Origin: Siphonodentalium dalli
Lineage: Eukaryota > Mollusca > Scaphopoda > Gadilida > Siphonodentaliidae
DNA: 64,000 bases
Assembly (NCBI GenBank): GCA_032622095.1
Contig: CP136068.1
Coordinates: forward strand, 47,544,443 to 47,608,442
Reading direction: 5' to 3'
How positions within the stretch are numbered: the stretch's first letter is position 1; each line of letters opens with the position of its first letter. The notes under the pieces were generated by a model. The model did no database searches, was not told where the DNA came from, and worked only from the letters and a program-made list of their open reading frames with translations. Below, in pieces: positions 24,502 to 36,714 of this stretch. Made by a program: the position numbers and the translations under genes.

Positions 24502-26438
24502 GAAATCTTGGGGCATTTTATAAAAAGTGGCTGGCAAATACGAAAGGAGAATGTTCTGTTTTGAGGACCCCACTATCCTATTTGAAGTCTTAAACACCCC
24601 ACGAACTGAAATGATATGCTTTCCATATTAGTTGATGGTGTGGGGAAATGTATTATATAAGGAAATACACTTTTTGTTATAGATGGGTGGTTCACGAAAT
24701 CCTATTGAACTTTACAAAAAGAGGGTGGCAAACGAAAAAGGCTAATTTTCACAGTCTCAGGGGACACCCAATCCCTATTTGAAGTATAGAACATTCGACA
24801 GGGATATGCTATCGATATCGCCATAAATGTTGGTGGAATAGCTGTTCTATCAGAAAAGATGCAATATTTAATAATTACCATCCCAATTCATTTAGAATAT
24901 AACATGCCGATATTTGTCGCGTATAACTAAATGAAAAAGTTCACTAAACGATATTAAATAACATGTTAAACACCGATATAAACAAACACCTCGTAGGATT
25001 CATGTTCGAATTAAATTTCTTATACAGTCGTCAAATCCCCGTGCAGTATAATAGTAGATATCATTCCGATTTATGTCACGTGAAAATAAACGAAAGATGT
25101 TCAAATAGCAGATTAAAGAACAATAGAAACACATAACGCACAAATTCACGTTAGAAATAATCGCCTTGCACTTCTTGGCATCCGAATAACTAACCATGGG
25201 TCAATCAAGCATGTCTCGAGAGACGCCCGCTGCACGAAATAATAATGTAAACGACAATAAACAAAATTTTACCGGACTCGGCCTCTGGGTCGCAGTTCGA
25301 CTTTTAATCCGTCCCAAAAAGCCCTATTATATAAATAACCCCCCCATGCGCACATAGCTTACCAAGAAACTGTATGATATAATACACCGGGGGCGTAATG
25401 CCACTGATTTTTTAAATTCTGTTCAATCCTATGCTTCATTGACAGATTCAGCTATATACCGGCATTTGTTTTGGCAGCATGGAAGACCGGGAACTATACT
25501 AGTGGATGGATGTTCTCGAATATTTGAGTGAGAAAAAGCCAAAAATTATTAAATGGTTTGACCTGGGAGAACTGAGAGCGGATGGGTAAATACTCCTGCT
25601 TCGTGTGGGCGTATACATTGTTCGTTGTCTGCTTTACGATTATAGATCGGATGGGATGTTGGTATTTATCCAATTTTATATAAAAACTTATATGTAAGAC
25701 ACATATAGAGCCCACTAATATTATTTGATATTATGCTCTGTCTTGCTTGATTATTATATACACATGTGAGCCAACTGGAATGCACCATTATCTCAATCCA
25801 TATATCCATGGAGAGCGGTGTGTTCTATGCTCTTACACGCTATTTTGGAATTTACATATACATGTAATACCAAATGCCATCAAATATGGCTTACTATACA
25901 CAAATTTATCTGGAAATGTATATGATTGGTGTGTCAAAACATCGACACGTCATTAATCACCAACTCCTATAGAGTAGGGATACCAATTTCCTATCATTAA
26001 AGTTACACAGGGCACAATGTCCACCACATGTTGATTCTGTCATGGAACAGTTTGAACTAGACTAAACCAATTCCTTCCAGACCACATGTGTTCTGGGTAT
26101 ATAGCATATAGGAAAACTTATATACTTCACACTCAACGTGTCGGCCCTAGTAAGCGCTGTTGTAAAGACAGGTCAAGCCATTCTAGGTTGCATATAATAT
26201 GCAAATACAGAAGAAATCTGCATCTAAAATGCAACAAATAGGCATAAACTATGCTGGTTTAAATTATGACTGTCACATTACTAACTCATTTGACTCAAAG
26301 TGCAAAACTTGGGCGTGACACGACCGACTGCTCTAATAATATAAGCAGCACGATGGAATCTATAAATTCCGGGCTCAGAATACTCATTAAAGTGGTATTC
26401 ATCCAATTTTATATAAAAATCTCATTCTTACCTAATGT

Positions 26439-27640
26439 GAACCACTTAAATATTAAACATGCTTTCTACACGGTATGACACCATGACATCCCTGAACATG
26501 GATGCCTGTCTACATATTAGATGTATGATATCTAAGTATACAACTCTTTTCCAATAGGAAACGTGTATATATATACTGACTCTCATTCTTACCGAATGTG
26601 TACTAGTTAAGTATTTAATCACTCGATACCCACGTAATTCATTTACTGAAACGGCATTTATGAACCGTTGTTCCGGGTTTCAACAAAAGCTTAAAAAACA
26701 GGCTATTACCCGAAATAATTATCGGCGGCCCTGCAGACATTGACACTCAATGACCGACGTGCTAATTTAACCAAGAAGCACCTGCTCATTGCCACTGATA
26801 AATCATATAAATTTGCACACAATACCATACTGGTGCATCATAATATAAGACGTGTTACAAAACAACTCGAACATTGTTTTAAACAAAATCACTCATGTGT
26901 GATACGAACAATGTCCTAACAATATGCACAAACGCGCAGTGAATAATTTACTCATTGAAAATGGAAACACATGGAAAGTCTCGTTCAACGATAGGACGTG
27001 ATGTTCGTAGTTATCCATCCTTACATTAAAACTCCCCTACATGGGAACCACTTAATTATTTAATCATGCTTTCTACACGGTATGACACCATGACATCCCT
27101 GAATTCGGATGCCTGCCTGCATATTAGATGTATAATATCTAAGTATGCAACTCTTTTCCAATAGGAAACGTGTATATATACTGACTCTCATTCTTACCGA
27201 ATGTGTACTACTTAAGTATTTAATCACTCGATACCGACGTAACTCATTTACTGACACGGAATTTATGAACCGTTGTTCCGTGTTTCAACAAAAGCTACAA
27301 AACAGGCTATAAGCCGAAAGAATTATCGGCAGCCCTGCATACCTTGACACTCAATGACCGACGTGCTAATTTAACCAAGAAGCACCTGCTCAATGCCACT
27401 GATAAATGATATAATTTTGCACACAATACCATACTGGTGCATCATTATATAAGACATGAAAACAACTCGAACATTGTTTTTAAAAATTCACTCATGTGAG
27501 ATACGAATAATGTCTTACTTCATGCACACACGCGCAGTGAATAATTTACTCATTGAAAATACATGGACAGTCTCGTTCAAAGATCGGACGTGATGTTCAT
27601 AGTTATCCATCCTTACATTAAAAACTCCCCTACATGGGAA
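26439..27640. repeat. ~606-bp tandem duplication
   Basis: Copy 1 is 26439-27044 and copy 2 is 27045-27640, with GCTTTCTACACGGTATGACA, ACCGACGTGCTAATTTAACC and CGCGCAGTGAATAATTTACT in both. Identity is roughly 90% by eye, with small indels. No ORF is shared. Confidence 0.85.
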
Positions 27641-28264
27641 TCAAACACCCGCTAAGGGACTAACTATTTAATTCTTGTACTTTACGATATGTGACTGCCA
27701 GAATCCTTGAAATATTGGCTTTTAACGACACACAGCCTGTTGAAACGTAGATTACTCAATACAGATATATCTTACAACACTTGCAAGAGATTACAACAAT
27801 CTGGTCTAATTGATCAAAAGGTAAGTGCGAACTGCCTTGATCTGATACTTGACAGGACTAATCTGGCACACATGTGAACCGAATGCTACCACGCTATTAC
27901 ACAGTGGCCATGTCAATCACACTTAACGAACCAATGAAATTACGTGTTTGCTATACTGCCGTATTACACAAAGAACGGGGGCTGACCATAGCACGTGTTA
28001 TATTGACCAGCGATATTAGTAGTAAGTGCAGACCACACAACTTCGGGTCTGTGATAACTTGCACATAATGTTGCTTCCGACTTATTGCTATTTCACAACG
28101 AATGACACAATAACTCACGCCTATTATAATAGGCATGTTACTATGAACAACACGCGAAGCCTTGAAGGCCCTCGCTCAATTCAGCTGTCTTGAGACAGTC
28201 TGTATCTACCATGCACACATACCTATATGTGTTGATCCCTCAGTTACTTTGAGGGATCTTAATT

Positions 28265-28355
28265 CCGCTCTCTCCTGATGAGACCTTGCGGGTTCACCAA
28301 TTTCTAAATTGGTTGACAAAATAGGTCGAAACACTAAAAGGCAGTGTAGAGTGCT
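28265..28355 (+). ncRNA. Hammerhead ribozyme, type I, complete core
   Basis: Self-cleaving RNA motif. All invariant parts are present in order: CTGATGA (28275-28281); stem II GACCT/AGGTC (28282-28286, 28323-28327) with a long loop holding its own ACCAATTT/AAATTGGT hairpin (28296-28313); GAAA (28328-28331); stem III CACT/AGTG (28332-28335, 28343-28346) closed by a 7-base loop, with A15.1-U16.1 formed; and the cleavage triplet GTA, so cutting is predicted after 28348. Stem I is the weak part: CTC/GAG (28272-28274, 28349-28351), then an internal loop and GC/GC (28267-28268, 28353-28354). Open stem I and a short stem III fit the type I layout found in animal retroelements (Penelope-like elements, retrozymes). 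No protein-coding element was recognised beside it. Confidence 0.75.
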
Positions 28356-28902
28356 ACATAGAATGTCCCGTCCATAGATCGGATGGGATGTTGGTATTTA
28401 TCCAATTTTATATAAAAAAAGAGAAACAAACATGTTCCCATATCATAATACGAGAAAATGACTTTCCCATTCAGTCTGCATACTTTGGCACGTACACCGG
28501 GGTGTAGATGGGAGCTGTCTAATGTGAACGATTTTCGACCAAAAATATGGCTGCCAGCAGCCATCTTGGATTCTACTCTTTGCAAAACTAAATCCCTTCT
28601 CACATCCTAGAACCAGCAGTTTTCATCATATGATATTATAATGTCAATAATTACCCAGTGTTAACAAAAGAATGCATTGCAGTTATAATTGGAATTAAAT
28701 CTGCTGTGTGTGACAGCCATGTTGAATGGTGTATTATAACTAACTAGTTTTAATCTAAATTATCAATATTGGTATATTCAGAGATATAAATGTTGCTCTC
28801 AAGTCTAAATCTGACAGTCATGCCATTAAAAATAAATTCCTCTGTTATCGGGCCGTTAAATATGAGAAACTAGATGAGGGTGGTGGCTTTTAGCTGACGT
28901 GA

Positions 28903-29595
28903 GACAAAGTATCCAGTGTAGCTATAGTCGCCACTACACACCCGTCAATATCTTCTCAAGAACCTCAAGTCAGAATTGAGTTATATATATTGTGGATGGT
29001 CCCCAGGTGACTGGGTTTCTGATTTGTTCAAATTGGGTCGCCGGGTCAAAAATGGGTCAAGCTTTTTCCGTCCATATTAATTCTTAAAACATCTCAAGAA
29101 CCATCGGGGCTATCTAGCTTATATTTGGCATGGATGGTCCTTGAGTGACAGGAATACAACAAGGGCGGTGCCAGGACAATAACTTTTCTATCAATAATAA
29201 TTGTTAAAATATCTTTTTATCGAGAACCATCCGACCTATATTCAGCTTATATTTGGTATGGAGATTCATTGTGTGACAGTGATTCAGATTTGTTCAAATG
29301 GGGTCACCAGGTCAAATAGCGGTAGACACAGGGACATGACTCGTTCCCTCTATAGTATTTCATAAAACACAATTAGAACCATCAGACATATTATGCTTAT
29401 ATTTGGTACGGAGGTCTTTGTGTCATTTGTTCAATTTGGTGTCCAATACTGGCGGAGCCTGAGACATAACTATTTTCATCAATGGTTAATCTTAAAAATG
29501 TTCTCAAGAGCCATCAGTCCTTTTTAGCCTATATATAGTTTGGAAGGTCCTTGGGTTAGATTTGTTATATAGTTATATACACTGGATACTTTGTC
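28903..29595. mobile_element. ~690-bp element with 18-bp TIRs and internal repeats
   Basis: GACAAAGTATCCAGTGTA at 28903-28920 and its exact inverse at 29578-29595. The interior is about five diverged 130-145-bp units, each with a CTCAAGAACCATCAG-like and a GCTTATATTTGGTATGGA-like part (near 28955, 29092, 29220, 29370, 29505). No coding capacity. Confidence 0.6.
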
Positions 29596-29599
29596 AAAC

Positions 29600-30211
29600 A
29601 ATGTCGTTTTGGTGTGTAGGGTCCATGGATATTTGGGAGTCAAATATGTTTGAATGGGGTCGGCCATTAAAAAAGGAGGGGGCATGTCAGGTTGGAGGCA
29701 TCACTTCCAAAGTAAGGGGGATATGAAAAGGAATTTTACAAACTTGGGAGTATGTTTGTTTCAGTTGGGAGGGGCCCTCCTGTGGACTATGTTGTGGGGG
29801 GGGGGGGTCGGGCGTGCAATTGAAAGTTTCAAGGTTGACACCCCACTGTTCAATAGAGACCCTCTAAAGACGTCCCTGTTTATAACTACTTGTTCTTAAG
29901 TGATATCGACATGTACTAACTGTCGGGATCTTCAGAGTCCGAGTCTTCTCAGTCTTTGCGTTGAATTTCGTGTGAGCGATTCAACAGTCATTAATTGACT
30001 ATCTTGTAAAAATAGTCCACGGCTGCGGCCTCACATTACGCCAGCAGCTTTTTCACCAAATCTTAAGTCTCAAAGCATCATATTCCCTCAATCCATGGTG
30101 CCATAGACCACCCTACATTCACAGTATTGCACACTGCCTGATGTCGCAGCTGTTTTGCTATACCCCATTGTCATTTAATAGCAGATCCCATCATACCATG
30201 GCTTACTTGGG
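29600..30211. other. No recognisable feature
   Basis: Contains a G-run at about 29797-29806; no gene or clear element. Confidence 0.45.
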
Positions 30212-32310
30212 TATTTGAACCTGCGCTGGTGGTAGTGGAATAGGAGACAATTTATAAAAGATATATCAAATTTCCAATGACCTTGACCTTAGCAATTGAC
30301 TGTGACCCTATATGTCATATGGCCTAGTGCGTTTGATTGACCATTAATGGTTCATATAATGTGTTCAAACACAAGGCTAATCGGATTGCCAAAAGTGGAC
30401 TTTTTCAACTTTTCTCCAAATACATTGTATTTGATGCCGTTGCCATTATTATTTACTGACACATGACCCCTCGCCTGGGCACCACCTCCAAAAAGTTTCC
30501 ACTATAACTAAGCAACACATATGATGCAGTGTCATGATTTAGTTACTAAAGTCACAAAATCATATTTATTTTGGTCTGATGGTCTCTTAAGGGTAATGTA
30601 TCGTGACTTATGTACTGCCACAATACTATAAAAATTAGTACTTAATATGTGATTCTGTATCAACTAAATGATGTCACGTGGACAGTGACCGTATTATACC
30701 AAATGCATCATATACAAAATTGAACAGTGATTGCGGCCTACTTTTTGTGCATTATAGTGGGGATTGCGTTTATGGCAAACTCACTAGGGGTAGCGAAATA
30801 AGAGACAATTATAAAAAAAATATCACATTTTTTAGAATGACCTTGACCTAGGTAATTGACCTTGACACCTATATGTCATAGTGGCTCAGTCCATTTGATG
30901 GACCATTATTGGCACTATGAGTTGACATAATTTCTCAACACAAGGCTCGTTGGTTCTCAACAGCGCCTTTTTTTTATTTTTTCCAAATATTTTATGCCGT
31001 TGCCATGGAAACCTGCACCCACCCGGGTACCTCCCTCCAAAAAGTTTTCCCTATGAATAAGCAACTTATCTTTAAAGTTTCATGCTTTAGTCACTACAGT
31101 CACGATTCAACCCCTAAGTGACTCCACTATTGGCATTTAGTGCCAAATTGCAGCCAATTTGATATTGTAACAGTATAGGCCTAGTATGTTGGGCCATACC
31201 GCACACTCCACATTATTCACTGCATTGTGCTCTAAATGTATGTATTATCATGCACGCACACTCAAGATCATCACTAAGTATAATTATTCGCATATTTTCA
31301 GTTTTAGATGCCATATCATGGATAAAAAACGATCGTTTGAGGCTGGTTGCTATGGAAAAACAATTTCATAGCAACGGTTGCTAAGGAAACCACACAGGAA
31401 CATTGACACACCAGCAATCAGATTTCCATGCCTCACTGGTCCTTGGTACAATACGTCATTCCTCAATAGCTCTTATTAAAAAATATCATTCTATATGTTG
31501 AAAATTTAAGGTTTGGAAAAGAAAGGCGCCTATACATTTGACCTTGACATTTGACCTCTAACACGGGAATAGAAAATTGCCAACAATGATTTTTTTAATC
31601 AGCGGACCAAACTCTACCACAAAGGATATGTTGGCATATGGTACTAAAAATGTTTAGCAAAAAAAAAAATTGGGGTGCTTTCCTCCTGACTAAATTACCT
31701 ATACATCCACTAGAACCCCCACTAGATTCATACCGCTTGATTCAAGCACCAATAACAATACGCATATAAACTAAAACATGGAACATAGACCTGAATAACA
31801 GACGCTCGGCCCTCCAATGACCTCATGTCCAACCGCGAGCACCGGTCATCACACAGTGAAGTCGGCTCCCGAATATGGTGATAGGAAATGACCATAACAG
31901 CGGGACCAATCTCGATGTGTATTACAAAACACCTCATTATGTATTCCCCCAGATAGTATATCAGTAAATACAATTCCCCAAGATATCATGCTTGTCATAT
32001 TCCACTTCGGAGTCTCTGAGGCTCGACTACTCTAATACTAGGGCCATCGGTCTGTCACATTTGTATACCCCACTTATATATTATTCACGACATATTAAAG
32101 ACTTGTACATAATTATATATGTGTCCATTCACATCACATCCACCCATCAAAGCTCCGAGTGATCAGATATCGATTTCTCAAATGTGTTATATTTCAGCAC
32201 CTCGTAATATTTGGCGAAATGAAATGGTCGAAAGATCTTCCCACATTCATTTATATAGGCTGTAGCCTTGAAATCGTTAAATCATTCACTTATGTGTGGG
32301 TTAAATTATT
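30212..32310. repeat. 2,099-bp tandem duplication, copy 1
   Basis: Every landmark I compared recurs 2,099 bases later without change. The unit has its own internal ~565-bp imperfect repeat (GGAGACAATTTATAAAAGAT near 30,241 and AGAGACAATTATAAAAAAAA near 30,801). It includes a CATAGCAACGGTTGCTAAGG block, a 105-bp sequence shared with 5370-5475, and a piece of LINE ORF at its end. No gene is supported in it. Confidence 0.93.
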
Positions 32311-34409
32311 TATTTGAACCTGCGCTGGTGGTAGTGGAATAGGAGACAATTTATAAAAGATATATCAAATTTCCAATGACCTTGACCTTAGCAATTGACT
32401 GTGACCCTATATGTCATATGGCCTAGTGCGTTTGATTGACCATTAATGGTTCATATAATGTGTTCAAACACAAGGCTAATCGGATTGCCAAAAGTGGACT
32501 TTTTCAACTTTTCTCCAAATACATTGTATTTGATGCCGTTGCCATTATTATTTACTGACACATGACCCCTCGCCTGGGCACCACCTCCAAAAAGTTTCCA
32601 CTATAACTAAGCAACACATATGATGCAGTGTCATGATTTAGTTACTAAAGTCACAAAATCATATTTATTTTGGTCTGATGGTCTCTTAAGGGTAATGTAT
32701 CGTGACTTATGTACTGCCACAATACTATAAAAATTAGTACTTAATATGTGATTCTGTATCAACTAAATGATGTCACGTGGACAGTGACCGTATTATACCA
32801 AATGCATCATATACAAAATTGAACAGTGATTGCGGCCTACTTTTTGTGCATTATAGTGGGGATTGCGTTTATGGCAAACTCACTAGGGGTAGCGAAATAA
32901 GAGACAATTATAAAAAAAATATCACATTTTTTAGAATGACCTTGACCTAGGTAATTGACCTTGACACCTATATGTCATAGTGGCTCAGTCCATTTGATGG
33001 ACCATTATTGGCACTATGAGTTGACATAATTTCTCAACACAAGGCTCGTTGGTTCTCAACAGCGCCTTTTTTTTATTTTTTCCAAATATTTTATGCCGTT
33101 GCCATGGAAACCTGCACCCACCCGGGTACCTCCCTCCAAAAAGTTTTCCCTATGAATAAGCAACTTATCTTTAAAGTTTCATGCTTTAGTCACTACAGTC
33201 ACGATTCAACCCCTAAGTGACTCCACTATTGGCATTTAGTGCCAAATTGCAGCCAATTTGATATTGTAACAGTATAGGCCTAGTATGTTGGGCCATACCG
33301 CACACTCCACATTATTCACTGCATTGTGCTCTAAATGTATGTATTATCATGCACGCACACTCAAGATCATCACTAAGTATAATTATTCGCATATTTTCAG
33401 TTTTAGATGCCATATCATGGATAAAAAACGATCGTTTGAGGCTGGTTGCTATGGAAAAACAATTTCATAGCAACGGTTGCTAAGGAAACCACACAGGAAC
33501 ATTGACACACCAGCAATCAGATTTCCATGCCTCACTGGTCCTTGGTACAATACGTCATTCCTCAATAGCTCTTATTAAAAAATATCATTCTATATGTTGA
33601 AAATTTAAGGTTTGGAAAAGAAAGGCGCCTATACATTTGACCTTGACATTTGACCTCTAACACGGGAATAGAAAATTGCCAACAATGATTTTTTTAATCA
33701 GCGGACCAAACTCTACCACAAAGGATATGTTGGCATATGGTACTAAAAATGTTTAGCAAAAAAAAAAATTGGGGTGCTTTCCTCCTGACTAAATTACCTA
33801 TACATCCACTAGAACCCCCACTAGATTCATACCGCTTGATTCAAGCACCAATAACAATACGCATATAAACTAAAACATGGAACATAGACCTGAATAACAG
33901 ACGCTCGGCCCTCCAATGACCTCATGTCCAACCGCGAGCACCGGTCATCACACAGTGAAGTCGGCTCCCGAATATGGTGATAGGAAATGACCATAACAGC
34001 GGGACCAATCTCGATGTGTATTACAAAACACCTCATTATGTATTCCCCCAGATAGTATATCAGTAAATACAATTCCCCAAGATATCATGCTTGTCATATT
34101 CCACTTCGGAGTCTCTGAGGCTCGACTACTCTAATACTAGGGCCATCGGTCTGTCACATTTGTATACCCCACTTATATATTATTCACGACATATTAAAGA
34201 CTTGTACATAATTATATATGTGTCCATTCACATCACATCCACCCATCAAAGCTCCGAGTGATCAGATATCGATTTCTCAAATGTGTTATATTTCAGCACC
34301 TCGTAATATTTGGCGAAATGAAATGGTCGAAAGATCTTCCCACATTCATTTATATAGGCTGTAGCCTTGAAATCGTTAAATCATTCACTTATGTGTGGGT
34401 TAAATTATT
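32311..34409. repeat. 2,099-bp tandem duplication, copy 2
   Basis: Matches copy 1; the boundary lies at TTAAATTATTT, after which copy 2 continues into the LINE and copy 1 jumps back to the unit start. Only one base of microhomology is shared at the join. Confidence 0.93.
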
Positions 34410-35369
34410 TTATAATGGTCGATTCAGCCATAACATAAAGAAGACAGTTAATTCTGCAACGAGAGCCATGTACTGCCTGCTTAATAAGGTCCGAAAACTG
34501 AAACTACCCATTGATATAATGCTTGATTTATTCGATAAGATGAGTTTACCTATTTTACTGTATGGAAGCGAGATCTGGTGCTGTGAGCGTACTCAAAGTG
34601 TAGAGACACTACATCTAAAATTGTGTAAGATGTTTGCGTCGATCAACATGAGTACGCCAAATACATAGTATAATTATGCAGAATGAATTCGCACGACACC
34701 CCGTCTCTATGGAAATAACATACCGAGCTCTGACATATTGGTCAAAGCACGTATCGAGTGACGGCTCTGAATTAGCTAAGAATATTTATACCTTAATTTA
34801 TCAGACTCAAGAGATGAACTCAATTATATCTTTTGTCAAAAATGCTCTTTATGATTTGAAATTGCAACCGATGTGGATCACCTAAACGGGCATGACCACT
34901 ATTGAACTGTGAAATGTAAACACTGTTCTCAAACAACGTCATTGTGGACGCACTACCCGTTGACATAAACAAATCTGCTTCATCGAGGGCCCAATTTTAT
35001 AGTTTAACTGACTACGGTTATCCAAATTACTTGAAGATTTTGCTGTCTAATTTATCGATATACCTTCTGAAGCTCAGAACTGCAAATCATAAACTACCCA
35101 TAGAATGCGCAAGATGGAAGAAATCTCAGAATGATAATGGGAATAGGTTATGCACCATATGTGGAGAATATTTTGGAGACGAATACCATTTATTTATTAT
35201 ATGCAGTCATTTGGATCAAATCAGAAATAAATTTATCCCTGAATATGTTTGGAAGAACCCTAGGAGAGAGAAATTCCATGGTATCCTATCTCTTCAAAAG
35301 ATAAGCCTCATAAAAAGACTATGCATATTCCTAGGGTGTGCCTTTAAGAAGGTGTCTTATTCTATATGA
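34315..35369 (+). pseudogene. LINE ORF2 C-terminal pseudogene, three frame blocks
   Basis: Block 1 (to 34668) reads SLEIVKSFTYVWVKLFYNG, then NIKKTVNSATRAMYCLLNKV and LPILLYGSEIW. Block 2 (34676-34885) reads EITYRALTYWSKH and ends LKLQPMWIT. Block 3 (about 34944-35369) reads LKLRTANHKLPIECARWKK, then LCTICGEYFGDEYHLFIICS. Together these are the C-terminal third of an invertebrate LINE ORF2 with a CxxC...H...C finger. At least two disruptions separate the blocks. The first ~95 bases are also present at 32,216-32,310, because the upstream tandem duplication cut into this LINE. The 3' end near 35,600 has the CAATAAAATCAATCAAAT tail common to such LINEs. Confidence 0.85.
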
Positions 35370-36250
35370 GCGAAATAATGTATTGTTATGGGTGAACACA
35401 TGTAATTATCATACTTGTTAAGTTTATCGCTTATTATTGTGTAATCCAATTTAATTACTGCTGTATATATAAACAGGCATGTGTATATGAAATGAACAAT
35501 GATAAATGTGCTATCCTAATTTGTGTACATAGTGTATATACGTTTTGCTTGTTTCACTGTTATGTGAATTTTGCAATAAAATCAATCAAATACAAAACCC
35601 GAACCAATCCGATCGGGCTGAATTGTGGCCACATGGACTTGTATCATACCCGGCTGCCCCTTCGCCCACTCTATATCGTGAATACCACAAATTAAGAATT
35701 ACCACATTCGTTTGAGAAATTAACATGTGTTCCTTGTGTTTCTATGATATATGAACATATATCGGGCTGCCAAAGTGTGTGAAGCGCCGAAGCGCTCCTC
35801 GCATGACTCTGGAAGCCCACGTTCATACACTATGGAAATGCATGAAACAAACATGTTTGTATAAACAGGGTGCAAAAACCGATCCAGGAAATTACCGGCC
35901 TGTAATTTTTATATGCATTCTTTGGCAAGTTCTAGAATTATTCGTGAGGGAAGCTATAATGCGGCGCATGGAGGAATATAATTTGTTAAAACCCCTGTCA
36001 CACTCAGGCCGGCGCTTGCATTGCGCTGCAAGGGTACCAAAATATGAGTAACACGCATTACGAGCGCGGAAAACTTTCCAAATTTGTCAAACATTTAAAA
36101 CAAAGTATGCCCCTATTGCGTTCCTACTTTGTCAAGTCTCACGCTCTCACTGTGCTTTCTCTTGTCCTTGGGGCGTCCAAGTCGCTGTCATTGTGTTGCT
36201 AGTACGTTCTCAATAAGTTTGCAAAACGTTCTCTGTGTGGACGCGGATAG

Positions 36251-36290
36251 TATAAATAGCGCCTCCTGTGTGCTCCAGTCATAGTCAGTT
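36251..36290 (+). promoter_or_regulatory. TATA box with initiator-like site inside the 775-bp element
   Basis: TATAAATAG at 36251 and TCAGTT at 36285, about 34 bases apart. This spacing fits an RNA polymerase II core promoter and resembles the layout of retrotransposon LTRs, but no LTR ends could be fixed. Confidence 0.35.
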
Positions 36291-36362
36291 TTTAGGTTGT
36301 GGGGAATATACCCAACAATCCGCAATATACTATAGTTGTCCGATTAAACCACTGTCACGATG

Positions 36363-36714
36363 AAAAATTATCAAAGCGCCAATATAAACGCATTAAGGTA
36401 TCCAAGAACCGATTGGTGACGCAGTCGACACTGGCTAGGACGGGAGAGGATCCCCTTGATCGCCCATGAGCGCCAGAGGGCCACGCTTGTTTTGTGCATG
36501 CACAAAACAAGCGCAGATGTTCGGCGTTCTGACCAGGGCGCAGTACTGTCGCCATGGCAACGAACAGCGAGCGACGTGAGCGTCTTGTTTACGTAGCAAG
36601 GCTGCATACAAGCTACCATGGGGACACTGTCCCGTCCTATAGCCAGTGTCAACTGCGTCACTAATCGGTTCTTGGATACCTTAATGCGTTTATCTTGGCG
36701 CTTTGATAATTTTG
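36363..36714. mobile_element. Second fold-back element nested inside the 775-bp element
   Basis: Arms of about 87 bp (36363-36448 and 36627-36714) are inverted copies, ending AAAATTATCAAAGCGCC. The centre has a perfect 30-bp palindrome (36484-36513) around TTGTGCATGCACAA. Confidence 0.75.

Larger units (their letters stand above)
23270..24900. repeat. Same ~190-bp satellite in opposite orientation
   Basis: Copies at 23270-23460 and 24175-24830 read as the reverse complement of the 18-20 kb satellite (CACTTTAC..., CCCCATTTGAAGTC, GGCTGGCAAA). The two blocks are separated by the 265-bp direct repeat. Confidence 0.75.
20885..25365. other. Inverted repeat pair flanking the 21-25 kb repeat block
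   Basis: 20885-21010 and 25235-25365 are inverted copies (for example CGAGCCGAGTCCGGTAAAA and its inverse TTTTACCGGACTCGG). They may be the ends of another satellite-bearing composite element of the same style as the one at 12.5-20.9 kb. Confidence 0.5.
25642..28418. repeat. 45-bp dispersed repeat, three copies around the ribozyme
   Basis: ATAGATCGGATGGGATGTTG followed by GTATTTATCCAATTTTATAT occurs identically at 25642-25686 and 28374-28418; the second starts 25 bases after the predicted ribozyme cleavage site. A partial copy (GGTATTCATCCAATTTTATA) lies at 26394-26420. Confidence 0.8.

Noticed and set aside
31186-34072. Two pairs of identical small ORFs (61 and 81 codons) at 2,099-bp spacing
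   Set aside because: Identity comes from the recent duplication, not selection; no recognisable domain.
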